A stretch of DNA of 64,000 nt from Parietaria judaica (Eukaryota > Streptophyta > Magnoliopsida > Rosales > Urticaceae). A program made the position numbers and the translations under genes. The notes beneath the pieces were generated by a model. That model had not been told where the DNA came from and made no database searches. It saw only the letters and a program-made list of their open reading frames with translations. The stretch covers positions 7,595,501-7,659,500 of the forward strand of contig OX940870.1 in NCBI GenBank assembly GCA_954871525.1, given 5' to 3'. This document shows, one piece after another, positions 48,307 through 59,323 of this stretch. The stretch's first letter is position 1, and each line of letters opens with the position of its first letter.

Positions 48307-48554
48307 ATTATTTTTTATATCGATTTTGGGATTCCTTTTTTACACCGGGCTCGGGTTGACTTATTTAGATTGGTTTTTGGTCGACTTTTTTATACCAGGC
48401 TCGGGTTGGCTTTTATATATATATATATATATATCGGTTTTTGGTTGTCTTTTTTTTTTTCTTAAGCATTACTTTTCTATATTCTATATTGATTTTGGGT
48501 TGCTTTTTTTACACCGGGCTCGAATTGACTTCTTTAGATCGGTTTTTGGGTCGA
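48307..48554. repeat. Imperfect direct repeats around ACACCGGGCTCG
   Basis: The block ATATCGATTTTGGG...ACACCGGGCTCGGGTTGACTT...GGTTTTTGGTCGA at 48307-48383 recurs at 48480-48554 (169-base offset), and a third partial copy (ATACCAGGCTCGGGTTGG) lies at about 48392. A TA run separates them. Confidence 0.7.
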
Positions 48555-48668
48555 AATAAAAAATAAAATTATTTCAAAAGTGATTTTATTCTCACTTGTA
48601 AAATATAAATTTCTTTTTATAATTTTTTTAAAAAACATCTATTTTACAATCCCAAACTGAGCGATTAA

Positions 48669-49181
48669 TTGTTTACGTTACGGGGCTTGTTTATGAGTTT
48701 CGAAAGATGGGGACTAGTCCCCCTCAATGTGGATGCGATTTGCTTGGAGACGCACGGACTAGCAACAGTGGGAGGAGTTGTGAGGAACAATAGGGACTCG
48801 GTGTTGGGGGTAATGGCCTCGAGGATCAATGGTGTAGACTCGGTTTTAACGGCGGAATGCAAGGCCATACTCCATGGCCTTGAGCTTGCCCTCTACCGGG
48901 GTTGACGTATCTAGGTGGTGGAGTCCAATTGCATCCTTGCAACTCAACTTGTCAATGGTCAACATCTAAATAGCGTGCAAGGACCCATTTTAGCGAGCAT
49001 TGCCGCCTTATTGAAGGAAGTAGCCCCGTCCGATTTGGTTCGTTGGATTCTTAGGCATTGTAATGAGGTTGCAAACGCGTTAGCAAAGTCCCGAATCCCC
49101 GAGGGGACTGTAGACCTTTGGTCGTTTAACTGTCCAATTTGGTTGGACTCTGTAGTTCAAAGAGACTTACATCTCTGCTAA
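48669..49181 (+). pseudogene. RNase H-like domain relic of a non-LTR retrotransposon
   Basis: The reading frame shows the plant RVT_3/RNase H pattern: FERWGLVPLNVDA, GGVVRNNRDSVLGVMAS, LTAECKAILHGLELAL, then VVESNCILATQLVNG and RWILRHCNEVANALAKS. The frame is interrupted by two in-frame stops between LYRG and VVESN (around 48903-48914), and the usual catalytic Asp of the ESD motif is Asn. About 20 bases after the final stop come an A-rich run and then an A tract to about 49252, as in the 3' end of a LINE. This is a 5'-truncated, dead copy. Confidence 0.8.
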
Positions 49182-49253
49182 GCTTAATGAAATCATTTCC
49201 TTTAAAAAAAAAACACCTGTTTGGTTCTTAAAAAAAAAAAAAAAAAAAAAACC

Positions 49254-49575
49254 AAAAACTCAAACCAAAGTAGTCAATCACATATTACATATATATAGAA
49301 TTATAGATATAGTGAACAGAAAATCCGCCATCCACTTGTCTTCTTGCGTCGGCTAAAAATGTTTTTGTTTTTTTAACCAAATATAATCTAGCCCTCCACT
49401 ACATAATATTATATCCATTCTTTCTTATTTATATAAAAAGTAAGAATTCCATTCACATGATTCATGAAGGAGTGCTTCCTACTTTCTAGCTAGTATATAT
49501 CAATATAATATTTATATCATATATTTATATACATAATCCAAAAAAAAAGTAGCGTAAAATTGGAAGGACCTTCTC
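49254..49575. other. Promoter region of subtilase copy 2
   Basis: AT-rich; shares a TAATCCAAAAA...CTTCTCTATATAAG segment with the promoter of copy 1, so the tandem duplication included at least the core promoter. Confidence 0.5.
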
Positions 49576-49582
49576 TATATAA
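49576..49582 (+). promoter_or_regulatory. TATA box of subtilase gene 2
   Basis: CTCTATATAAGGC, 61 bases upstream of the ATG at 49643, followed directly by GGCACTCACTCACTCA. Confidence 0.7.
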
Positions 49583-49642
49583 GGCACTCACTCACTCAGA
49601 CAAGTCACAATTCACACACAGAGCTCAATCTTGGCTCTCAAA

Positions 49643-51985
49643 ATGAAGTCAAACACTTGTCTACTTTCAGTCATAGGACTGCTTGTAATGAGCGTCTTCC
49701 ATCTTCACGAAGCTGCGGATTATGAGCTCAGAAAGACCTACATTGTCCACATGGACTCCTCCCTCAAGCCCTCCGTCTTTTCCGAACACGCCAACTGGTT
49801 CCGCACCTCGTTGCACTCCGTCTCCGCCTCCTCCGACATGCTCTACACCTACCAGAATGCTGTCCACGGCTTCGCCGCCAGAGTCACCGACGCCGAAGCT
49901 CAGTCGCTCAAAAACAGCCCAGGGGTTCTGTCAGTGATCCCGGCGAGGAGATACGAGCTTCAAACCACTCGGACCTCCGACTTCCTCGGACTCACCGGGA
50001 AGCTCAACCGAGCTCGCTTCCCGGCTTCAGCCAAAGTCAGCGACGTCGTGATTGGAGTCATTGACACAGGGGTTTGGCCCGAGATTGGCAGCTACAGCGA
50101 TACCGGACTCGGGCCTGTTCCACGTGGCTGGAAAGGCAAGTGTGAGTCCGGCAAGAACTTCAGCGCCTCTAGCTGCAACAGGAAGCTCGTCGGTGCGAGG
50201 GCGTTCTGGAAGGGCCTCGAGGCGGAGAACGGGAAGATAAATGAGAAGCTGGAATCGAAGTCGCCGAGGGACGACAGCGGCCATGGGACCCACACGTCAA
50301 CCACTGCGGCTGGATCGAAGGTCACAGGCGCGAGCTTATTAGGCTTCGCCAAGGGAACGGCGCGTGGGATGGCTCCGACTGCGAGAATCGCTTCGTACAA
50401 GGTGTGCTGGCTCGACGGATGCTCAGACGCTGATATAATCGCAGCCGTCGACAGTGCCATCGGAGACGGAGTCGACATTCTTTCCATGTCTTTAGGCGCA
50501 CAAGCGCAGGAATACTACTCGGACAACTTTGCTATAGCGGCTTTCGCTGCGACGGCGCGTGGGATCTTCGTCTCTGCTGCAGCAGGGAACAACGGGCCTC
50601 ACGCAGGCACTGTGTTCAATGTGGCACCGTGGATGACCACAGTTGGGGCTGGGTCAACCGACCGGGATTTCCCGGCTTACTTAAGGACCGGAAACGGGAA
50701 AACTTACAAGGGCGTCGCAATTTATGCTGGAAAGCCCTTGGCAGCCAACAAGTTTTTTCCATTGGTTTCCGGGCTAAGTGCAAGCTTAAACAATACTTTC
50801 GAGGCCCGGAACTGCTTACCGGGAACTTTAGACCCCAAAAAAACGGCTGGGAAAATAGTTATTTGCGATCAAGGCGAAAACACGAGGACCGGAACCGGAC
50901 TGGTGGTTAAAGACGCCGGCGGCGTCGGTATGGTTTTATTAGGCGACGATGAATCTAACATAGAAGAGATCATCGCGGAAGCGCATGTGTTGCCCACAGT
51001 GTTTCTCAGCATTGGTCAAGGCTTTGAAATAAGTACTAAATATGTAAGTGTCGCTGGAGCTAAAGCAACTGCGACAATCATCCAAGGCGGCACCAAATAC
51101 GGAGTCCGGCCATCTCCCAAGGTTGCTTCATTCAGCTCGCGTGGGCCAAACTTACAAACTCCGGCGATTCTCAAGCCGGACCTGATAGCCCCCGGGTCAA
51201 ACATCCTCGCCGGCTGGACCGGCGCGGTTGGGCCGAGCGGATTGGCGCGCGACAAGCGGCGGACGAAGTTCAACGTGGCATCCGGCACGTCCATGTCGTG
51301 TCCCCACATCAGCGGCATCGCGGCACTCATCATGACGGCTCATCGGACGTGGAGCCCTGCCGCGATTAGGTCTGCCCTAATGACCACCGCCTACTCGAAT
51401 TACCAAAATGGCAAGGCCTTGGTTGACATTGCTTCCGCAAAACCCGCGACCCCGTTTGGCTTTGGCGCGGGACACGTGGATCCGGGGGCAGCGCTGGACC
51501 CCGGCCTGGTCTATGACGCCGGAGTAAGAGACTACATCAGCTTCCTCTGCGCGTTGAAATATACTCCTAGCCAGATGAAGAGCGTCACTAAGAGAGCCTT
51601 CACTTGCAAGAACTCGGCCAAGTACAGCGTCGGAAACATGAACTACCCTTCCTTTGCCGTACCGTTGGTGGCGGAGTCCAATGAGGAGGTCGGGCCTGCA
51701 AAGAACACCACTCAAACAGTGACGCACCGGAGGATTCTGACCAACGTCGGTGCCCCCGGGACTTACAAGGTCTCTGTCACAAACGTTGACTCTGTTAAGA
51801 TCGTGGTCAAACCGACGACGTTGACTTTCGGGAAGCTGTACGAGAAGAAGAGTTTCACGGTCACTTTTGTTGCGCATACAATGCCGGCGGAGACAGAGCG
51901 ATTCGCGCGTCTGGAGTGGTCGGACGGGAAGCACGTTGTCCGGAGCCCGATTGCGTTTTCATGGCCTAGCCTTGAGCAGAGCTAG
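49643..51985 (+). CDS. Subtilisin-like serine protease, SBT1 group (copy 2)
   Basis: Intronless; the ATG at 49643 gives 780 residues (upstream in-frame codons lack an ATG). The predicted product has a signal peptide (MKSNTCLLSVIGLLVMSVFH), an I9 prodomain, a peptidase domain with Asp141 (VIGVIDTGVWPE), His214 (SGHGTHTS), Asn316 (AAAGNNGPHAG) and Ser550 (SGTSMSCPHISG), a PA insertion and an Fn3-like C-terminal domain. It is collinear with copy 1 apart from one residue in the signal peptide and the tail (FSWPSLEQS). The prodomain and PA domain are nearly identical at DNA level to copy 1, while the segment around 275-345 differs strongly (SMSLGAQAQEYYSDNFAIAAF here). Lies between two RNase H pseudogenes. 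Likely apoplastic; substrate unknown. Confidence 0.95.
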   Translation: MKSNTCLLSVIGLLVMSVFHLHEAADYELRKTYIVHMDSSLKPSVFSEHANWFRTSLHSVSASSDMLYTYQNAVHGFAARVTDAEAQSLKNSPGVLSVIPARRYELQTTRTSDFLGLTGKLNRARFPASAKVSDVVIGVIDTGVWPEIGSYSDTGLGPVPRGWKGKCESGKNFSASSCNRKLVGARAFWKGLEAENGKINEKLESKSPRDDSGHGTHTSTTAAGSKVTGASLLGFAKGTARGMAPTARIASYKVCWLDGCSDADIIAAVDSAIGDGVDILSMSLGAQAQEYYSDNFAIAAFAATARGIFVSAAAGNNGPHAGTVFNVAPWMTTVGAGSTDRDFPAYLRTGNGKTYKGVAIYAGKPLAANKFFPLVSGLSASLNNTFEARNCLPGTLDPKKTAGKIVICDQGENTRTGTGLVVKDAGGVGMVLLGDDESNIEEIIAEAHVLPTVFLSIGQGFEISTKYVSVAGAKATATIIQGGTKYGVRPSPKVASFSSRGPNLQTPAILKPDLIAPGSNILAGWTGAVGPSGLARDKRRTKFNVASGTSMSCPHISGIAALIMTAHRTWSPAAIRSALMTTAYSNYQNGKALVDIASAKPATPFGFGAGHVDPGAALDPGLVYDAGVRDYISFLCALKYTPSQMKSVTKRAFTCKNSAKYSVGNMNYPSFAVPLVAESNEEVGPAKNTTQTVTHRRILTNVGAPGTYKVSVTNVDSVKIVVKPTTLTFGKLYEKKSFTVTFVAHTMPAETERFARLEWSDGKHVVRSPIAFSWPSLEQS

Positions 51986-52784
51986 ATTGTTCTGACTTTA
52001 TGTGATTAAGATCGAGATATATAGCTATCGATCATGTAACTCTCTCCGATTACGACGAGCTCTTCATAAGAACTTCAATGTCCATCCTTTTGTCCAAAGT
52101 TCTATTACTATTACCGGTTACGATTTCAAAGTACGGGGGCCGAAAAATAAAATACAAGTTTCAACAACGTGCTAGTGAAGTAGGGACACATGAGTCAAAT
52201 AAATTGTTAGATTTTTGTGAATCTCGATGGCTTTATTCGTTTATAAATTATCAGGATCTGGCAAACAAGGCATTTTTGGAAAACAAAACTATGACAGTTT
52301 CTTCTTTGGTGTTTTCTAAATCATAAATTAACGACATAATTGACACTCTCTCACTTGCTTATGTCCTAACACTAAATTTAGCCCTATTGTCAACTTGCTA
52401 GTTTTAATAATACAATACAACTATCTTGATTATTATTCAAAGCGATCACTAATAAGAATAAGATGCTATAAATCTTTGTGTCCGGAAAAGATTACTATAT
52501 TATATTTATATTCTATCGTGTACCTTTGGGTGAATATTAGCAATTCTGTGTGCCTTTAATGGGAAAAGAAAGTTAGAATGATGAGGATAAAGTCAAAAGG
52601 GTCAAGAATGATGACTTGACAGTCAACAAAGGTTGATTTATAGAGGTGGCTATTCGAAAACGGCGAATATCCGGACCAAGTTGCCACATCTTAATTATTT
52701 CTAAAGGCTGCTTCGAGCTGTCTTCCAATCTTTCATCTTTTTTTATTTTATTTTAACAACGACTTAGTTTTAATTTAAGTTTAT
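51986..52784. other. 3' region of subtilase copy 2
   Basis: No gene recognised. A frame at 52078-52326 starting MSILLSKVLLLLP has no family resemblance and lies where the 3' untranslated region is expected. Confidence 0.45.
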
Positions 52785-53745
52785 GGGTAATTAGTGGCAT
52801 AAGTGGCCAAAGTTTTTGAATTTCCTTAGGCATGATGCCAATGTCTAAAAACGACGGCAAAAGTCCACAATGTGCACTAATCACTCTAATCACAAAATTT
52901 CATCCAACTAATTGGATGGATGTTAGTCAACTAATGATGTGGCAGTGTTGACCGCCACACGGACAACCACATGGCATGCCACGTCATTTTTAATTTTTAA
53001 TTTGTTTCCACATCATTATTTAATTAGTCGTGATATTGTTAATAAATACATAAATTTATTTCATATTTATTTTACTTTATTAAATTATCATAAGATGTAA
53101 GTATTTAAAACTCTTAAGTAGGATATTATTTACAACTTTAGTAGTATTTTCAACAACTAACTGAAAATAAACTTATAAGTAGGATACTATTTACAACTTT
53201 AGTAGTATTTTCAACCACTACCCGAAAAATGACGGATAATAATCGAAAAGATATCTCACATATTAATGGATATGTTTGTTATTTAAATTGTTATATCCAT
53301 TACATTTTGACAACAAATACCTTTGATGTAGTAATTTAGTGCTTTGTTTATCTGGTTTTGGTCATGGTTCCAAAATACAAATACAAAATATTTTGATTAC
53401 TTATTTAGATGACACGTGGGACAGCTTAGGAAAGAGAGAAAGAGAGAGAGAAAGAGATAAAGAGAGTGTACACGTGGCAACGTGGGAGAGGGCGAGAAAA
53501 TAAGTAGTCCCCGTAAAAAAATTAAAAATAAAATAAAATAAAAAAGACGTGGCAATTTTTTTTTATAAAAAAGATGACATGGTGTGCCACGTAGATGTCC
53601 GCGTGTCAGTCAATACTGCCACATCATCATTTGACTAACAATCATTTAATTAGTTGGATGGAATTTTGTGATTAGAGTGATTAGTGCACATTGGGGACTT
53701 TTGCCGTCGTTTTTGGTCATTGACGACTTATGCCGCTAATTACCC
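52785..53745. mobile_element. Second TIR element related to the Mutator-like element at 17.3 kb
   Basis: Starts GGGTAATTAGTGGCATAAGT and ends with the inverse (CTTATGCCGCTAATTACCC). The inverted arms extend about 170 bases and include AACGACGGCAAAAGTCC, TGCACTAATCACTCTAATC and a GATGTGGCAGT block. The terminus resembles GGGATAATAGCGGCAAAAGT of the 17.3-kb element, so both probably belong to one superfamily. The interior holds a 61-base tandem duplication (matches at 53116 and 53177) and no gene. A target duplication was not evident. Confidence 0.7.
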
Positions 53746-53829
53746 TAAATAGTGTAAACTTGTTCATGTAACATAACAAAACGCAACGAAAAATAAGGAA
53801 ATAACCGAGACAAAAATCAACAACTTGTC

Positions 53830-54237
53830 ATTACCATTAGTACCACAACGAGTCAAAAGAGTTTGCCACCTAATTTCCCTCAGCGATAGAAATATGTAAT
53901 AGAGAAGTCTATATCTCGTTGATTTACTCCATAAACTTCTCCCAAAAGTCGCAAAGGTACCAGATATTACATTTACGGGATCGAATTCACCGCACAACAA
54001 TTTGAGAGTCACATTTGATATTAATCCCGTCATATCTCAATTGCTTGCATATAGTTGCTTCGTTATTAGAGCAAGTACCAACAAATTTAGAAAAACCAAA
54101 TAAAATTTTACCTTAATTGTCATGGAAGATACTTCCTCCACAAGCATGATCAAAATTACCAAGGCTACTCCCATCCAGGTTGAGTTTTAATCTGAAGTGA
54201 AGTCCATCCCAAAACCTATACTTCTTTTCAACTTTTG
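53830..54237 (-). pseudogene. Degraded RNase H-like domain (retrotransposon relic)
   Basis: On the minus strand FWDGLHFRLKLNLDGSSLGN (the RNase H start with its catalytic Asp in the LDG motif, 54164-54193) is followed by HACGGSIFHDN and, after stops and frame slips, LFGFSKFVGTCSNNEAT and a KCDSQIVV motif. A tail resembling VANSFDSLW lies nearer 53860. The order matches plant RVT_3 domains. Multiple stops make it clearly inactive. Confidence 0.6.
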
Positions 54238-56339
54238 CTTAATAATAGAGACTTTCAATGTTCCTTAACATCCGACACTGTGAACCTTAACTACCCTAGA
54301 ACTTCGATATAAATCCAATGTTTAATCAAAAGCTAAATTTCATTAACAATTTCTATTTTCATTCTATTTTAGTAACTCATTTGCGTCTCCATTTTCCATT
54401 CAATAAAGCAAACCATTTGTGTGATCGATGGAAGAGGCAAAGAAAGAACTTTTGAGTTCTTAAATGAAGTATTCCCTCATATTATTTTTGAGTTTTTTTT
54501 TTTTTTATCTCGTATATTTTTTTATTTTATTTTTTTCTATTGAAGGCTGAAAAAGACGATATCTATGGTGCATTGTTTTCTGTTGTTCCTTATGGGCCGT
54601 TGTCGTTTTTATGAGATCCTGTCGTTTCTATTTAAGTTCCACCCTATCTAGTTTCATCGTCGTTTTCAGTTTAGCGACTCTGTCGTTTTATACCATACCC
54701 TGTCGTTTTATACCATACTTCCTTTCCTTGACTAGTATTGTAATAATATGTCAAACTCAAAGATCAAATCAGTCCGAGATGTCATATTAGCGATGCTCAC
54801 GTGCTCCATTGATTTGACTTTTCAAAAAAGTCAAGCAACTGGAAAAAGAAAAAACAAAACGACAACAAAAGTGCTGATGGTTTGTTAGAATAAAAGGTGG
54901 TCGTTCGAACCTTTTCGATCAACAAACTATCTGTCACTTGAATAAAGTCTGGCCGTTTATTATATCAAGATATGTATGAGTGTCGTTTGTTTCTAGAGGA
55001 TTTGACAGGATTAATGACGATAAATTTGAAATAATGCAATGAGTGTCCTGATATTGATTACACAATTACAAGTGGATTTTTTAGTCCAAAACCATGTGAT
55101 TTTTCAATACTGTCTTGTTTTTTTGTGGCCACATGTGACACGTAATTAATGTTTTAGTGTACAACATTTATATGATCAATATATAGCTGGAGTTGACCCT
55201 GTAGTTTCAAGCTCTCCTAATTATTGGCTAACTGAAAAGATAGAACAATTGACAATAATGCTATATATATAGTACAATAATGTTGTTAACTTTTTTATTA
55301 GAGATGGAAAAGCGGTATTCGGTACGATATTTAAAAAAATAACAAACTGAACAAACAGGTAGTTGGTGCAGTTTGTTATTATATTGTTTAAATTTACTTT
55401 TTAAATATGAATGTATATGTGTTTTTTTTTAGAAAAATAACACAATATTCCGTACTTTTTGAAAAATATTAGAAATTATTAAATTTTACAATACACGATA
55501 TTTTTAAAGATATTAATCTTATTTAATAAGTAAAGGTTATCACCACAATAGATTAAGGTAGCGTTGTGAAGCCATCATCGATTTTCATTATTTATCAGTT
55601 GTGTTGAATATCTGATGAGAATATAAATAATAACAAAAAGTACTTCCAATTCCAAACAAGTTAAGTATTTACATAATTTAAAAAAATATTTATAATCACT
55701 TTTTAAATATCATGGAATAATATGTTTCTTTAAATGTATAAGATATTACTGTCAAAAACTAAACTTCGTTAGCGAAAGTAGCAAAAAAGACAATTCGTGG
55801 GGGAATTTGTATCTAAAAAGATAAGTAAGTAAGAACTAGAAGTGCCTAAGCTGGCTTCTAATCAATATATATAAAGACCTAGTCTAATTATTTGAGAGAT
55901 GAGCTTTTAGCTTTCTTTCTTGTATTATGTTAAAACTTCTTTTGTTCAAATCATGAAAGCGATCATGTTGAGCCAATTAACTCAAGACTTTGCTTGGACT
56001 TGCTTACGCAACTCTAGAATTATTTTGGTAGTCGTTTTCGAGTGTTGGAAAATGACATACTAGATGCCCCGTCATAATCCACCCAAAAAGGAACCTTTTT
56101 AACTACAATTTCTCAAGAAAATAATAATTTTAAAATAAATAAAGATACTACCACTAAGAATTGCATGAATGCATTTTTGTATAATTTTGCTTATATTGAG
56201 TTTGTGGGACCTATAGAGAAGCCGAGGTGTAATATTATGAACCATAAATAACATTATTGTTAACGATAAGCTTCTCATAAACTACACGGCTCTTATTATT
56301 TATTATAAATATACCATTTTAATTTTTAATTAAAAAAAA
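54238..56339. other. AT-rich spacer with a TGTCGTTT cluster
   Basis: No gene recognised. At least five TGTCGTTT/TCGTCGTTT motifs are packed within about 54597-54710, including a short tandem repeat of CTGTCGTTTTATACCATA, and others lie near 54858 and 54980. Confidence 0.5.
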
Positions 56340-56653
56340 TTATATTTAATGGGTTTAAAAACGTGACATGTGATGCGGTTCGGGGCGGAAACATGACGGA
56401 AGACACAAAATAAAAATTTGGCAACTTTCGCCACCCAAAAAAATGAAAACTTAATGTCAACTTTTTAAAGACTTTGGGTACTTATGTCAAAAGTACCTAA
56501 AGTTTTTTAAAAGTTGACATTAAGTTCCAATTCCTTTTTTTGGTGGCAAAAGTTGCAAACCTCTTATTTTGTGTCTTCCGTGATCCGTCATGTTTTCGTC
56601 CTAAAACCGTTAAGCAACGCTACTTATCACGTTTTTAAACCCATTAAATATAA
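56340..56653. mobile_element. Palindromic (foldback) MITE
   Basis: TATATTTAATGGGTTTAAAA at the left end and its inverse at the right end. The inverted match continues to a central GGTACTT...AAGTACC hairpin at about 56477-56497, so nearly the whole 313 bases form one palindrome. There is no coding content. The family is not identified and the A/T flanks do not allow a secure target duplication. Confidence 0.8.
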
Positions 56654-56707
56654 CATTGTTTATCATTGATAATTGGTTTTTATTATTATTAAAAAGGGTA
56701 CATTTCA

Positions 56708-56850
56708 AGGGTTTAAAAACGTGAGATATGGCGAGGTTTTTGACAGAAACATGACGAATGATACAAAATAAGAGTTTGACAACTTACGTCCATAAAAAAA
56801 TAAAAATAAAAAAATAATACCGACTTTTCATAAACTTTAAATACTTATAT
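56708..56850. repeat. Half copy of the preceding MITE
   Basis: AAGGGTTTAAAAACGTGAGA, then GACAGAAACATGACGAATGA, an ACACAAAATAA-like block and TTAAATACTTATATCGAC follow the left arm of the MITE at 56340 in order; the right arm is missing. Divergence is greater than between the two arms of the complete copy. Confidence 0.7.
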
Positions 56851-59233
56851 CGACATTATCTCGAAAAGCAATAATGTTTGAATTTCCGTTAACTTAAACT
56901 AAAATAGATTCTCTTTTCGAGTGCATGTTGATGATCTTCAAAACACAACTCATTATATCTATTAATGATCGTTCATCATTTCACCAATTTATGTTCACAT
57001 TTAGATGGCGATGCGATATTATCAGAAACGGTCCCAAATTATTTTCTTAATATATTATTATTTATTTATTATGGATGTAAGCATGTAATAATGTTATGTT
57101 GATATGGCTTTAATCGGATCCAAAGCTCTTTCTTTGCGAAATGATAATCAAATGGCTTTTTGATTCAAACAAGACTGTTTAATTATCTTATCCGATTAGT
57201 AACATTATATACACATATTTATATATATTATAATGATAATAAGTGGGCAGAGTAGTTCATTTTCAATATTAATCAATTCTATGCAAAAGCAAAAGCTGTA
57301 ACTAAATTATAAACGAAACATCGTCGTCTACATCATTAGATTCACAGTGGTGGTGGGGGTTACTTCCACTTAAAATTAAATGAAATTAAATAAAAAAAAA
57401 TATTAAAAATATTTGTAACTAAATTTATTGCATCTATAATTATTGAGGTTTCTTTTAATTTATTAGATGACTCGAACTCACAGCATATTTCCCCTCTTTA
57501 AGGTATCTTTGGTGTAAATTATTTGCTTCCATGACTGTATTTATCCAAGTAAAAGATAAAACTTTGAAATCATTAGTAAAGAACCAAAAATTCCAAAAAA
57601 ATTGACACTAAAAAAACGCAATACTATTCTACATTAAAAAAAATAAAAATATATTAGAATGTAAAAGGGAAACCGAAAAGACAACTAACTAAAGCTAAAA
57701 TTTCATTTCGAACATATACCATCAGCACTCATCAGCAAACAACAAAATAAAGCTTGGATGTTAAGCCTCCCTTTGACAGGTAGCCAGACTTTCATTTCAG
57801 ATTAAACACAAAGCATATTTTAATATTTTTTTTTTCCAAATACATAAACAAAGAAAAAGCGTAAACAATTATATTAAAGCGACTATTAGACATATAAACA
57901 GATAATATTACTTTTCAAAGGATAGTAGAATAGATTTATCGAGTAAGAAAAGGAGACAGAATAAGAAGAGTCTAATAAAATTATAAATAATTTTTTTTTT
58001 TTGAAGTGAGAGTATGCACGTGCACTCACCCGGTGCACATGTAGCTCTGCCAGTGCGTATTGACTTCATTATTTAGCTTATGAAATTCGGACTTATCATG
58101 GATAATTCTACTTTCTTTTGAAGAGCTTTTAAGATTCAATAGGATATATTTATTTATTAATAAATTTGAGTGGGTTGTTGGGAGAGAGTGATGTGATAAG
58201 TACCACAATTAAATTGATCCATGGCTCCCTAAATTAAGAGAGAAAGAAGCTAGATAATATAACAAGTGTAATCCCAGGCATTATATGCGTTTTATTTCGC
58301 TAGACAAGCAACTTAGTTACAAGTCTCTGTTGCTTCTGAAACTAGGGTTTCTTCTCTTATATTATATCCACCTTCTATGGACTCTTGTTGAACGCATTGT
58401 ACATGCAAAAACACATCCATTTTCGTACTTATTGCTGATGAAGAAAAATAATGAATTATAAATAGGCAGACTAGTTAGCTTAAAAACTATTGTGGTACGC
58501 GTAAACCTGAATAATTGGGAAGCTAGCTAGTTAGAATGTGGCAGACAAAGTATATAGAAGACGATAATGACTTGTAAAGTCGCAATATTAGTGCGTAACA
58601 ATTGTTGAAAGAAACCATCTCCAATCGTAAGAGCTCTCTGGAATCTCATAAGATTATAAGAATGGATCAATATGGTATGAATCCACTCAAGCCTATGGGT
58701 GATTTGCTCGTGTTCATATGATAATGATATATATGGTGTATCGATCACACAAAACAAGCTAATAAAACATGAAGAACGCAGCTTTTTATTCAATGGAGGT
58801 TCAGCTTGATCAACACATCATCTAACAGTTATGACCGTTTTCTAACATATTCGCTAAACCCCACGAGAGAACGCACAGGTCGTTTACGATAAGTGAATTT
58901 TTCACACAAAAAAATAAATAAAAATTAGGGTGTTTCCGACAGATATATAAAATTACGAGCCAAAAGAAACCATTCTTAGTTTTGACGATCAATCATGATT
59001 TGTTGCATTTTTTGTCATCTCATCTGTGATTAGCTGTTAAGGCTTGACCCAAGCAAAACTTACAACCTTAGAACACAAAATCCAAATTCCTTTGAACCCC
59101 ACCCACACTATGATTATTATTATTTTTATTTTTATGTATAAATCCAGCTTCTAATAATTAAGAATAAAGAATATATTAGCTTTATATATGAGTGGCCCAA
59201 TCAAAACCCATCCAATCACCACTCTGTGGAGAC
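56851..59233. other. Gene-free spacer upstream of subtilase 3
   Basis: AT-rich; short frames (for example minus 58527-58793) show no family resemblance. The final 150 bases are the promoter of the third protease. Confidence 0.5.
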
Positions 59234-59240
59234 TATTTAA
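59234..59240 (+). promoter_or_regulatory. TATA-like box of subtilase gene 3
   Basis: GACTATTTAAGC about 85-90 bases upstream of the ATG at 59324; a pyrimidine-rich CTTCTTCTTCTTC leader follows. It differs from the TATATAA boxes of copies 1 and 2. Confidence 0.55.
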
Positions 59241-59323
59241 GCATAAAAACTCCCCACACATTATTCGCAAGTCTTCTTCTTCTTCACTAAACTCGGTAGA
59301 GAGAAACACAAGTGTCTAAGACT

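Noticed and set aside
49631..49642. Four extra N-terminal codons on subtilase 2
   Set aside because: The extension starts with TTG; the ATG at 49643 matches the start of copy 1.
53764..54033. 89-codon minus frame starting MTGLISNVTL
   Set aside because: Out of frame with the RNase H relic that explains this stretch better.
59312..59323. Four extra N-terminal codons on subtilase 3
   Set aside because: Starts with GTG, not used in nuclear plant genes; the ATG at 59324 begins a good signal peptide.
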